Source: Tillandsia leiboldiana (lineage: Eukaryota > Streptophyta > Magnoliopsida > Poales > Bromeliaceae). From it: 64,000 nucleotides of DNA. The notes under the pieces were generated by a model. The model was not told where the DNA came from. It worked only from the letters and a program-made list of their open reading frames with translations, and searched no databases. The stretch is from NCBI GenBank assembly GCA_029204045.2, contig CM055071.1:22996525-23060524 (forward strand). The letters are read 5' to 3'. Made by a program: the position numbers and the translations under genes. This document shows, piece after piece, positions 23,896 through 32,887 of this stretch; the first letter of the stretch is position 1; the number at the start of each line of letters is the position of its first letter.

Positions 23896-24072
23896 CGCGT
23901 GGATTCGCGTGTCCTTGTGGATTCAAGATTCAATCGCTCTCGTGGATTCGGAGCGAGGCACGTTCGTGGATTCGAAGGGTGCTATTGGGTGAAGACCGTG
24001 GATTCGGTCGGACGTCGTGGATTCGACGTTGGACGCCGTGGATTCGGCGTTGGGCGCAGATCGTGGATTCGA
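23896..24072 (+). promoter_or_regulatory. Array of eight mini inverted repeats with TGGATT loop
   Basis: Eight units with the identical 6-nt loop TGGATT and stems that differ but pair: CGCG/CGCG, CTTG/CAAG, TCGCTC-CG/CGGAGCGA (one bulge), TTCG/CGAA, GACCG/CGGTC, ACGTCG/CGACGT, ACGCCG/CGGCGT, TCG/CGA. Repeated in the 3' LTR (33746-33922), SIRE-1 (11032-11210) and SIRE-3 (53155-53333). By its position after the TATA box it would be in the RNA leader. Confidence 0.75.
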
Positions 24073-24375
24073 GAAGCGTCTGGAGCGAGCGGAGAAGATC
24101 CTCTAGGAGCGTATGGAAAAGGTTGAGTCGTAAGTGTGTACGGTAAATCACCTTGTACGTGTTTTAATTCTAGTGGATTTCTGCCGTGTTATCGGTCCCG
24201 TGGTTTTTTACTCCGGTGATGGAGTTTTCCACGTAAAAATCTTGCGAGTTATTTTCATTTCCGCATTGGGTTTTTTATCGCAACGATTTTTGAGTGTTTA
24301 TACGTTTACACCTATTCACCCCCCTCTAGGTGTTTCTTCCCCTATTTAGATCCGTATTATTTACGACCCAACAAG

Positions 24376-24387
24376 TGGTATCAGAGC
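24376..24387 (+). promoter_or_regulatory. SIRE-2 primer binding site (tRNA-iMet)
   Basis: tggtatcagagc, 2 nt after the LTR end. Confidence 0.92.
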
Positions 24388-24406
24388 GGGAATAGGGTTG
24401 TGAACA

Positions 24407-26416
24407 ATGGTTGAAGGTGGAAACATCAATCGACCCCCTTTCTTTGATGGAACAAATTATGCGTACTGGAAAGTACGGATGAAAGCCTTTTTATCTTCCA
24501 TCGACGAAAGGGTGTGGCATTCAATTGAATCAGGATGGACTAATCCAACTGAACTTATCTCTGATGTTCACACCTTAAAACCTAGGTCGAAATGGACCAA
24601 GGAAGAGTTTGAGTTATCTTCTTACAATGGCAAGGGAATTAATGCTATTTTTAATGCCTTATCTCAAACTGAATTCTCTCGCGTCTCGGCATGTGAGACT
24701 GCGAAAGAAATCTGGGATGTTCTCCAGGTTACGAGCCTCGTGAAGATTCAGAAACTGCAGATGCTTACGAGCAAGTTTGACTCTATCTTGATGGCAGAAA
24801 ATGAATCTTTCACGGACTACTATACACGATTGCAAGACATCGTAAACTCATGTGCTAATCTGGGAGAGAAGATTCCAGAATTTAAGATTGTAAGAAAAAT
24901 CTTAAGAACTCTTCCTGAACGATTTCGCCCAAAGGTTACTGCCATTGAAACTATTAAACACCCGGACGAAATACGTGTAGAGGAATTAGTTGGTTCATTA
25001 CAAACTTATGAAATGACTTTTAATACTAACAATTCTTCTGGAAAAGCATCCACTTCTAAGTCTTCAGGTTATGCGTTGAAAACAACTAAGGAAGAAGACG
25101 CGAATACATCCTCCTCGGACGATGACGAGAACCTTTCTATGGAGGAATTTGAGAAGCAGCTCGCTCTCTTGACAAGGAATTTTCGCCGCAACTTTCGAAG
25201 GGGTAATTCAAGCAAATCTCCATCCTTCGGAAAGTGGAACAAAGGCAAGGGTACTCCAAGTCACAAGTCAAGAAAGCAGGAGAACTTCTCAAAGGATAAG
25301 AAAAGTTCAGAAGGACAACTGCAATGCTTCAAATGTCGAGGCTACGGCCACATTGCAACGGAGTGTCCTAACAAGTATCCGGCAAAGAAGAAGGCGATGC
25401 AAGTCGTCACTTGGGATGACAACTCAACGTCAAATGAGTCGTCTTCAAGTGATGAAGAAAAGAGCTCCACGGCATTCCACGCGTCCACATCTTCACCATT
25501 CATGTGCTTTATGGCAAGTACGTCTGAATCATTGTCCAACTCCACTGTTGAAAAGAATGCAATGGACAATGAATCGGATGATTCGGAAGGTGAAGAGTTT
25601 GCTCTAGCCTATCACAGATCTTTACAGGATTTAAAGAAACCGGCTAAGCAAAACAAGGGGTTGAGAGGGAGATTGCAGGATCTCGAAGAAGAAGTAAAAA
25701 GGGTAACTTCTCTCTCGACCGATCTTGAAGTGGAAAGGGATAGTTTGATAAAAGCAAATGTTTCCCTTCAAGAGTCCAATGAGCAGCTCGAGAAGAACTA
25801 TATAGATATGGTGAACAAAGCAAACTACTTCTTGAAGCTCTATGGCGAGGGCCGACAGGAAAGACGGGAAATGACAGAGACCATTCTCCAACTCAAGGAT
25901 GACTTACAGCAATTCTCTTTAGGAAGGAGTAAGTTGGATAAACTCCTTGGTCTTGGTCAAACAAATCGGTTCGGCCTCGGGTACACTCAAACTGGAAACA
26001 GTCCAAGTTCGAGTGGGACAGTCTTTGTGCCTCAGTCGGTATCTCCTCCTCCGACACCGGAATTCAAGACAAACAACGACAACAAACCTACCTCATCCTC
26101 TTCGGAATCGTCAAGCTCAAAGGTATGTTTTCGTTGTAATTTTGCAGGGCACATCGAAAGAAATTGCGAGATTGGAGCTCAAAGAACAAATCAACCACAT
26201 CTTGCAATTGCTACCAATAAGCTCACTTCCCGGAATTCAAGGAAGGATTTTTCAAAAGAAAAGAACATTGGTAGCACCTCAAACAAGACGATGACAAAAG
26301 AAAAAGATCAATCATACAAGACGTCGTCTTCAAGGAGAATCTCTCAACCTTTACCAACATACTCCAAAACTCAAAAGGTTTGGGTATGCAAAGGTGAAAC
26401 CCCTCCTTGTCTTTAA
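24407..26416 (+). CDS. gag: SIRE-2 Gag (669 aa, C-terminus altered by deletion)
   Basis: Structural protein that packages element RNA. Residues ~8-60 are a DUF4219-like start (PPFFDGTNYAYWKVRMKAFL) and ~60-220 a UBN2-type capsid region (ETAKEIWDVLQVT, ILRTLPERFRPKVTAIE). A first CCHC knuckle lies near 306 (CFKCRGYGHIATEC), a Ser/Glu-rich acidic stretch follows, a long coiled coil spans ~411-500, and a second CCHC knuckle is near 573 (CFRCNFAGHIERNC). The start codon is 19 nt after the primer site and matches SIRE-1. By comparison with SIRE-1, the frame should continue into protease (...KVWVCKGE); instead it stops at 26414 because a deletion with ~60 bp of filler follows. Confidence 0.93.
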   Translation: MVEGGNINRPPFFDGTNYAYWKVRMKAFLSSIDERVWHSIESGWTNPTELISDVHTLKPRSKWTKEEFELSSYNGKGINAIFNALSQTEFSRVSACETAKEIWDVLQVTSLVKIQKLQMLTSKFDSILMAENESFTDYYTRLQDIVNSCANLGEKIPEFKIVRKILRTLPERFRPKVTAIETIKHPDEIRVEELVGSLQTYEMTFNTNNSSGKASTSKSSGYALKTTKEEDANTSSSDDDENLSMEEFEKQLALLTRNFRRNFRRGNSSKSPSFGKWNKGKGTPSHKSRKQENFSKDKKSSEGQLQCFKCRGYGHIATECPNKYPAKKKAMQVVTWDDNSTSNESSSSDEEKSSTAFHASTSSPFMCFMASTSESLSNSTVEKNAMDNESDDSEGEEFALAYHRSLQDLKKPAKQNKGLRGRLQDLEEEVKRVTSLSTDLEVERDSLIKANVSLQESNEQLEKNYIDMVNKANYFLKLYGEGRQERREMTETILQLKDDLQQFSLGRSKLDKLLGLGQTNRFGLGYTQTGNSPSSSGTVFVPQSVSPPPTPEFKTNNDNKPTSSSSESSSSKVCFRCNFAGHIERNCEIGAQRTNQPHLAIATNKLTSRNSRKDFSKEKNIGSTSNKTMTKEKDQSYKTSSSRRISQPLPTYSKTQKVWVCKGETPPCL

Positions 26417-28955
26417 TCGTTCTACGATTAAATCTTGTATAGTTTATGTAGACTATTTTCTTTTCTTCTTTTTCTTTTGGCCAACTCGTCAACCATCCTT
26501 GCAAGGTAAATTGTATATTTTTTTTTTCGTATTGGTTGATGTTTTCTCTCGGTTTTCTTGGGTAGCATTTTTGAGAGAGAAAGCTGATACGTTTGATTCT
26601 TTTCATGAGATTTGCCATCGTATTATGATTGAAAAGAATGAAAAGATCATTCGTGTTAGAAGTGATAGGGGTGGAGAATTCATAAATTCAAAATTCATTG
26701 ACTTTTGTACTTCAAATGGCATTAAACATGAATTCTCGGCACCCTATACACCTCAGCAGAATGGTGTTGTTGAGCGCAAAAACAGGGTTGTTCAAGAGAT
26801 GGCGCGTGTGATGCTTCATAGCCGGAAATTACCGCTACATTTTTGGGCTGAAGCTGTGAACACCGCTGTCTATGTCATTAACAGAGTGTATTTGCGCCCA
26901 GGAACCTTGAATACACCATATGAGCTGTGGTTTAGTAGAAAACCGGATGTCAAGTACTTTCGTATCTTCGGGAGTCGATGTTACATCTTACGTGACCGTG
27001 AAAATCTTGGAAAGTTCGACTCTCGAAGTGATGAAGGGATCTTTTTGGGTTATTCTACGAATAGCAGAGCATATCGAGTATTTAACATTGAATCTAAGAC
27101 GATCGTAGAATCTATAAATGTTAAAGTAGATGAAGCTTCTCATTTTGAATCTGAAAAATCTACCCTCGATATCTCTCTAGATGATGATTCTCCTGCTAGT
27201 GCATCTGCTCATAATAATACTTCCAATATTAATGATGCATCTAATGGTTCTTCTAGTTTATCTGATGTGCAGGAATCATCTCGAGTACCTCCGAGTACTC
27301 CGTTTCAACAAACGCTACGAATCTCCAAGGATCATCCGGAATCGAACATCATTGGAGATCCACAAGAAGGAGTTAGAACTCGAAGGCAGTTGGTTTGCGG
27401 ATTTGCTTGCTACGTATCTTTAATCGAACCAAAGACAATAGATGAAGCTCTTCAGGATGACTACTGGATTAAAGCAATGCAGGAAGAGCTTCATCAATTT
27501 GAGCGAAACAAAGTCTGGGAATTAACGAAGCCTCCAAAGCAACATAATGTGATAGGTACCAAATGGATCTTCAAGAACAAGAAAGATGAAGATGGTACTA
27601 TCATCAGGAACAAGGCACGACTAGTTGCTCAAGGCTACTCTCAAGTAGAAGGTATAGACTTTGACGAAACTTTCGCCCCTGTAGCTAGACTCGAGTCCAT
27701 TCGTATATTGTTTGCTATTGCTTGTCATTTTAAAATCAAATTATTTCAAATGGACGTCAAGAGCGCATTTCTAAATGGGTTTTTAAATGAGGAAGTTTAT
27801 GTAGCTCAACCGAAAGGTTTTGTAGATCATAAACAACCTAACCATGTTTTTCGTTTGAAAAAGGCTCTTTACGGTCTGAAACAAGCACCGCGAGCATGGT
27901 ACGAAAGGTTAACAAAGCACCTTTTGAAGAAGGGCTATACTCGAGGGGGAGCTGACAGGACTCTCTTTGTGAAGCATTATCAAAATAATTTCATTGTAGC
28001 ACAAATCTATGTCGATGACATTGTATTTGGTGCAACAAAAGATAATGATGCTTCTAAATTCGCGGAGACCATGGAAAGCGAATTTGAGATGTCCATGATG
28101 GGCGAACTGTCTTATTTTCTTGGATCGCAAATTAAACAAAATGATGAAGGTATTCACTTGAGTCAATCCAAGTATGCACTGGAGTTGGTCAAAAAGTTTG
28201 ATCTAGAAAATTGTAAAGATTTTCCAACTCCAATGGGAACTAGCCACAAGGGACTTGGAAGTGAATCACATAGTGAGAATGTAGACGAGAAACTGTATAG
28301 AAGTATGATTGGAAGTCTACTTTACCTCACGGCTAGTCGCCCGGATATATCCTTTAGTGTTGGGATTTGCGCGAGTTATCAATCAGCACCAAAGGAGGTT
28401 CACCTGAAAGCGGTGAAACGGATCATCCGGTACATCAAAGGATCAATTAATTTCGGAATTTGGTATCCTATGGGAACAAGTCTGGACATTGTTGGATACT
28501 CAGATGCCGATTGGGCAGGATCAGTGGATGATCGGAAAAGCACGAGTGGTGCATGCTTCTATCTTGGCCATTGCCTTGTTGCATGGCACAGTAAAAAGCA
28601 GAATTGCATAGCACTCTCGACTGCCGAAGCGGAATACATTTCAGCTGGAAGTTGCTCAACTCAACTCATTTGGATGAAAAGCGTATTGAGTGACTTCCGC
28701 ATTTCAGCATCTTCGGTAACAATTCTTTGTGACAACACAAGTGCAATTAACATTTCTAAAAACCCTGTGTTGCACTCTAGAACAAAACATATTGAACTTA
28801 GATATCATTTTCTTAGAGAGCTAGTTGAATCAAATACTCTTCAACTTTCATATATTTCAACTGAAGATCAATTAGCTGACTTTTTAACAAAACCTTTGGA
28901 TCAAAAACGTTTTATTCATTTGCGAAAAGCAATTGGTATGCTTTCTTTGAAATAA
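26394..28955 (+). CDS. pol: SIRE-2 partial Pol: integrase core, RT, RNase H
   Basis: Open for 853 codons, in the +1 frame relative to gag. Homology starts only around 26480 (PTRQPSLQGKLYI); the first ~30 codons are filler, so the apparent start is not a real one. Integrase core: VDVFSRFSW, RVRSDRGGEF (about 26650) and TPQQNGVVERKNR (Glu near 26772). RT: QMDVKSAFLNGF, YGLKQAPRAWYERL, IYVDDIVFG (about 28005-28030). RNase H: GYSDADWAGS, STAEAEYISA, DNTSAINIS. Missing: protease, GAG-pre-integrase and the HHCC zinc domain, all present in SIRE-1. The remaining catalytic motifs are intact, so loss came by one deletion rather than decay. Confidence 0.92.
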   Translation: MKPLLVFNRSTIKSCIVYVDYFLFFFFFWPTRQPSLQGKLYIFFFVLVDVFSRFSWVAFLREKADTFDSFHEICHRIMIEKNEKIIRVRSDRGGEFINSKFIDFCTSNGIKHEFSAPYTPQQNGVVERKNRVVQEMARVMLHSRKLPLHFWAEAVNTAVYVINRVYLRPGTLNTPYELWFSRKPDVKYFRIFGSRCYILRDRENLGKFDSRSDEGIFLGYSTNSRAYRVFNIESKTIVESINVKVDEASHFESEKSTLDISLDDDSPASASAHNNTSNINDASNGSSSLSDVQESSRVPPSTPFQQTLRISKDHPESNIIGDPQEGVRTRRQLVCGFACYVSLIEPKTIDEALQDDYWIKAMQEELHQFERNKVWELTKPPKQHNVIGTKWIFKNKKDEDGTIIRNKARLVAQGYSQVEGIDFDETFAPVARLESIRILFAIACHFKIKLFQMDVKSAFLNGFLNEEVYVAQPKGFVDHKQPNHVFRLKKALYGLKQAPRAWYERLTKHLLKKGYTRGGADRTLFVKHYQNNFIVAQIYVDDIVFGATKDNDASKFAETMESEFEMSMMGELSYFLGSQIKQNDEGIHLSQSKYALELVKKFDLENCKDFPTPMGTSHKGLGSESHSENVDEKLYRSMIGSLLYLTASRPDISFSVGICASYQSAPKEVHLKAVKRIIRYIKGSINFGIWYPMGTSLDIVGYSDADWAGSVDDRKSTSGACFYLGHCLVAWHSKKQNCIALSTAEAEYISAGSCSTQLIWMKSVLSDFRISASSVTILCDNTSAINISKNPVLHSRTKHIELRYHFLRELVESNTLQLSYISTEDQLADFLTKPLDQKRFIHLRKAIGMLSLK

Positions 28956-29296
28956 ACTTCTTTTTGAAACCTTTGCTTAAAATAGGTTTTGTATTTGTTT
29001 TGTTCTATTCAATATCTATGTTTATACATAGGATAGTAATTGAGCATAGATCTTAATTGACTTTAATTGCATCTGTTCACACATTTAGAAATTTATTATG
29101 CTTTTGCCATCATAATATTTCTTTGTTGCAATGATCGTTTATGTTAATTAAATCATCTTCTAAAGTGATCAAAGTCAATTTCTCTCTCAATGATCTCTTG
29201 GTATAGTCATTATCTTATTTGACTGTTTAGTCGAGTATGAAATCGAGATCAATTTTTGGTTGAATACTTTATATCTTAAATAATTGATAGCCAATT

Positions 29297-29305
29297 GAGG
29301 GGGAG
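29297..29305 (+). promoter_or_regulatory. Internal polypurine tract
   Basis: caattgagggggagt, ~340 bp after the pol stop and ~3.6 kb before the LTR. The same sequence is at 56709-56717 (-) in SIRE-3. Ordinary copia elements have their plus-strand primer at this point. Confidence 0.6.
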
Positions 29306-29332
29306 TCAAAGATAATGTAAAATGCTCAAAAG

Positions 29333-29450
29333 ATGTGGAAAGAGTTACATCCCAATGAGGAGTGTGAAAACTACCACCACATGGAGGAAAGAGCTACCAC
29401 CTCGGTCGTCCGAGTATTGTGTGCAGCTACCACATGTATACCAAGCATGG
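29333..29450 (+). ncRNA. 118-nt conserved block after pol
   Basis: From atgtggaaagagttac to ccaagcatgg; identical to SIRE-3 (56565-56682, -) except one base (t at 29417, c in SIRE-3). It has an open frame of ~40 codons (MWKELHPNEECENYHH), but the copies diverge in frame length just after the block. Lack of synonymous change suggests constraint on RNA or DNA rather than protein. No function known to me; the ncRNA type is a placeholder. Confidence 0.45.
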
Positions 29451-29893
29451 TTGTTCAAATTTTTGATTAAGTAAAATGCATGTTGAAATACTTGACTCTG
29501 TCAAATTTCAAGGTTGGTATAAGGTGGGATTTTAAAGAAAGATGCTCAAAGAGCCACTCTCTTCAACAGATTGTCTAGAAATATTATCTACCATATTTGG
29601 AATTTCAAACATCTATTGATCTTTGTATTTCATTTTCTTTACCGAATTGATTATTTGATAAAGGCATTACTCATAAGATCAAGTTAGATGTAATTGAAGG
29701 TGTTCAACTTTAAGGGATTTAATTCTTGTAAATTTTCGTTTCATTTTTGGATATTACTGATAGATTTGGCATAATCTAATTCTTGTTGTGTGAAACGATG
29801 CGTTTTGTTTAAAGTTGATACACCTTTGTGCTTACAATCTTTTTCTGGTTTTTCTTGAATTTCTCTGAAATTTTTCTAAAGAAAAAGTTGGGG

Positions 29894-30068
29894 CCGATCC
29901 GGATCGGGCAAGGTGATCCGGATCCCGAACGCAGGTTTTCTCCTGCGGGCTGACGATCCGGATTGGACCTGCCGATCCGGATCCCGAACGCAGTTTTTTC
30001 ACTGCGGGTAGCCGATCCGGATCGCAAGCTCGGGAGGATCCGGATCGCGGCTAGGTTTTTATAAAGAA
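29894..30068 (+). promoter_or_regulatory. Internal promoter-like module before the 3' ORF
   Basis: Six atccggat copies in 29894-30050 followed by tttttataaagaa (30056-30068), the same order as U3 palindromes then TATA in the LTR. A counterpart with drifted palindromes and ttataaaacc lies in SIRE-3 (56010-56125, -). It sits ~525 bp before the 3' ORF start. Confidence 0.6.
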
Positions 30069-30592
30069 CAAAAGGGTTTTGATTTCTTTTACTCCAATCT
30101 TTTGTTCAAAAGTTTCCAGAGCGCTTCTCTCTAGATTTCATCCTCCTTGGAAGCTTTCTAACTCAAGTTCTTCAGTTCCAAGTAAGTTTTATTGATCAAA
30201 ATCTCGGTTTTTCACCGTTTTTCTCTTTTTTCTCCTCAAACGTACGAAATTCTTGGATCGATTTTGTTTGTGGATGGTTTTTGATCAAATTTCTTTTGAA
30301 ATAAGAACTCTGGGTTGTTTAGTTTTGATTATATGCTAGGTTTTCTCCTGATTAACGGATTTTTAGGCTTCGATTTCTAAAATTTCGGTTTTAGGGCATA
30401 TAATAAGGATTTTCGAAAATCATGCAATTGATCTATCTTTAAAAGTCCTTTTGCAAAACTAACTTGATTCTTAGTCTCTCTACATGATTATGATTGTTTG
30501 GGTACAATTTTTTCAATTTTTGAAAACTAAGAATTTTTTTTGTGTTCTTGAGTATTGCTCACAGGAATTCTTTTCTCTAGAAACCATAAGCA

Positions 30593-31771
30593 ATGGTGAT
30601 CACTTGGATTGTTTTCCTACTTGCTGCGATGGTACATACGAGAGACACTGTGAAGCCCAAGAGGGCCAAGAAGGCTAAGAAAGCGAAGAAGACTAAGGAT
30701 GATTCCGACACGGAATCGGAGACGGAATCAATTGACTGGGATGACCTGCTAGTTGAAGCAATGACTGTTCCAACTGCTTCAAAGGGAAAAGCGCCTGCGG
30801 AAACATCGAAGGCTCCGCCTACTGCTGCTGAAAAAGGCAAAGCTCCAATGGAAGAAACTTCTGGGAAGACAAGAAGAAAAAGTGTTGCTCGCAAGAGAGG
30901 AAGTGCTCGAGGAATTACCATTGAGCAACCAGCTGTTAGCGAACCATCCCCACAAGACTTTGTCAACTCAGACAGGATAAAGGATTTTGAGAACAGAGAA
31001 TGCATTGGCGAAAGGCATGTTGATGTCAAAGCCTTGAAAGAGCGTTCTCGGGCATTTGGGATTTTATTTGACCAGATAGGTCTTGCCCCCATTTGCGACT
31101 TCCCGGAGACCACTGGGTATTGTCTTCACTCAGTGAGGATGTTTTATCAGAATGCCTGCTATCTAGTTGATCAGGAAAGCGGGCGTCGGGCTTTTCAGAC
31201 ATTAGTCAAGAATGTCAGAATAAAAGTAACGCCACAGCTAATAGGACAGGTATTAAGGATGGACGCCCGAGCCGATGGCTCCCATTACTTGAAGAATCAA
31301 TCCTTCAACACCGACTCCTGGAGAGTGGTAGTTGATGGACTCTGTGCTCCAAACACTCGGTCGACAGGAAACTCAGTTTTCTCGAAAGAACTACGACCAG
31401 AGTACCGCATCTTAAACTTCATTGCTTGTTATAATATCACCCCAAACATGAACACAAAGGTTCTTCGGTGGGAAAGGATGATATTCCTCTATCTTCTGGG
31501 AAACTCCACAGCAGCAATGGGAGCTAACTTAAGCATTCCCTACGTCATCTGGTCAAGGATGGCACGATATGTGGAGCAAGCTCATCCGTCAGAGAGACTA
31601 CCTTATCCCATGATCATCATGCGCATTCTTCAAAAATTTAAAGCTGACACAAATGCGAGTTCCTATATGCACAGTCTAGGAACGATCAATGATACAACAA
31701 TTGTGAAGTCTCTTTCGACGAAGCCAGATGAACCTTTCATCTCCCCTCAACGACTACAAGCACAACAGTAA
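30593..31771 (+). CDS. SIRE-2 3' ORF (ORF3, env-position), first part
   Basis: 392 codons. Residues 1-14 are hydrophobic (MVITWIVFLLAAMV), like a signal or anchor segment. Residues ~18-60 are Lys-rich then acidic (KRAKKAKKAKKTK, DSDTESETES). Residues ~140-300 resemble the plant transposon-associated domain seen in many plant LTR elements (Pfam Transposase_32-like; FYQNACYLVDQESGRRAFQT, VRIKVTPQLIGQVLRMDAR). A Gln-rich stretch follows. The position, between pol and the 3' LTR, is that of the envelope-like ORF of SIRE1-type elements, but I see no fusion peptide or C-terminal membrane anchor, so an envelope role is unproven. The TAA at 31769-31771 falls in a Gln run and the same frame stays open to 32071. 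A second in-frame ATG follows 12 codons later. Confidence 0.8.
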   Translation: MVITWIVFLLAAMVHTRDTVKPKRAKKAKKAKKTKDDSDTESETESIDWDDLLVEAMTVPTASKGKAPAETSKAPPTAAEKGKAPMEETSGKTRRKSVARKRGSARGITIEQPAVSEPSPQDFVNSDRIKDFENRECIGERHVDVKALKERSRAFGILFDQIGLAPICDFPETTGYCLHSVRMFYQNACYLVDQESGRRAFQTLVKNVRIKVTPQLIGQVLRMDARADGSHYLKNQSFNTDSWRVVVDGLCAPNTRSTGNSVFSKELRPEYRILNFIACYNITPNMNTKVLRWERMIFLYLLGNSTAAMGANLSIPYVIWSRMARYVEQAHPSERLPYPMIIMRILQKFKADTNASSYMHSLGTINDTTIVKSLSTKPDEPFISPQRLQAQQ

Positions 31772-32071
31772 CGAGAACAACGACAACAACAACAAGCGAC
31801 AACCTCGGCAACGGCAGCAATTCCTCCAGCGACAACCTCGGCACCACCAGCACAGCAGGCACCTCCGTCCACTTCTGACGATGATGCGTCGGTGAGCTCA
31901 ATCTTTAAGGAACAACAGCGACTCTCAGACGAGCAAGAACGCATGGCTATTGATGTCGCTGAAATGAAAGAGGACATGAAAGAATTTAAGAAGGAACAAG
32001 CTTCTATAAACAAACGGATCAAGAAAATGTTTCAGAAGCTTGGTTGTATCAGCTCTGACGACTCTGCATAA
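31772..32071 (+). pseudogene. SIRE-2 3' ORF, in-frame remainder after the stop
   Basis: Same frame as the 392-codon part. It is Gln-, Ala- and Pro-rich, then forms a predicted coiled coil of heptad type (EQQRLSDEQERMAIDVAEMK) and ends with a short acidic tail and TAA at 32069. The coiled coil and tail have a clear counterpart at the C-terminus of the SIRE-3 ORF, so this is the true end of the gene and the stop at 31769 is a recent mutation or a readthrough site. Confidence 0.75.
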
Positions 32072-32875
32072 AGTTTTTTTTTTCTAATCTTTCTTTTGCA
32101 GGTTTATAAGTTTTTGTTCTTATCCAGTTCTCAGGTTTTTCTTTATTCTGATCTATTTAACTCTCCTTCAATTTATTGATTTTGGCTTTGTTTTGTGACA
32201 AAAAGGGGGAGAGAGTTAGAGAGAACTTTGAACAATGTTGACTGCATGAAACATCAAGGTAAGTGAACAATGTTTGATATGAAAACTGGATGAACATCAA
32301 GGTAAGTATTACTCCAACTTCCATTCTCAACTTGAGGTTTTTCAGCTGTATGAATGCATGCCTCGACTAACTATTTGCTAACTATTTGGGCATGTAATAT
32401 AACTAACAAGTTGATGTTCACTAACAAGTTTGTGACACTTGGTTTTTGATTGCATAGAAGATATGTTGGTTCTTAACTCTGATCAATTACATATCTATAT
32501 ATATATAAGTTTGTCACAAACATGTTCATGACATTTGGTTTTTACGTGCAAAGAAGATATGTTGGTGTTTTTTAACTATGATCAGTTTACATGTCTGAAT
32601 ATAAATGTCATGATAAGTATAAATGAGTTTAAACTTCATCTCTGTTTGTGGTTTTTGAATGATACAAAATTCTTGAGGTATCTAACGATTTCTTTTGTCA
32701 AGAATGATTTCTTTTTGCAGAGAGTACAGATGTCTAAGTCTAGAGTCTGTTTTAGGAGTTTAACTCATGTATTGTATTTTGGATCTCCATTGTAAATTTT
32801 TGTTGTATGGTGATAGCAACAAAAATATCTTTTTGAATTTTCTTTAGTGGATCTGTGTTTTGTCACGAAACCGCC
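32072..32875 (+). other. SIRE-2 3' untranslated region
   Basis: AT-rich, no open frame with recognisable protein. Parts align with SIRE-3 54240-54900 (agatatgttggt..., tcaagaatgatttctt...). Contains gggggagag at about 32205, another purine-rich run. Confidence 0.7.
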
Positions 32876-32886
32876 AAAGGGGGAGA
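32876..32886 (+). promoter_or_regulatory. SIRE-2 polypurine tract
   Basis: aaagggggaga directly before the 3' LTR (tgttacgg at 32888). Confidence 0.9.
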
Positions 32887-32887
32887 T

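Larger units (their letters stand above)
23038..24373 (+). repeat. SIRE-2 5' LTR
   Basis: 1336 bp, tgttacgg...acccaaca. U3 holds ten atccggat palindromes (23262-23550), a TATA box at 23611-23619 and, downstream, the TGGATT hairpin array (23896-24072). Confidence 0.96.
28956..30592 (+). other. SIRE-2 spacer between pol and the 3' ORF
   Basis: No protein frame of note. It holds an internal polypurine tract (29297-29305), a 118-nt block shared with SIRE-3 (29333-29450), an ATCCGGAT cluster (29894-30050) and a TATA-like site (30056-30068). The rest is AT-rich. Confidence 0.8.

Noticed and set aside
23896..24072. Regular repeats with variable parts, superficially like a CRISPR array.
   Set aside because: Constant part is only ~9 bp, spacing is uneven, variable parts pair with each other, and the setting is a plant retrotransposon LTR without cas genes.
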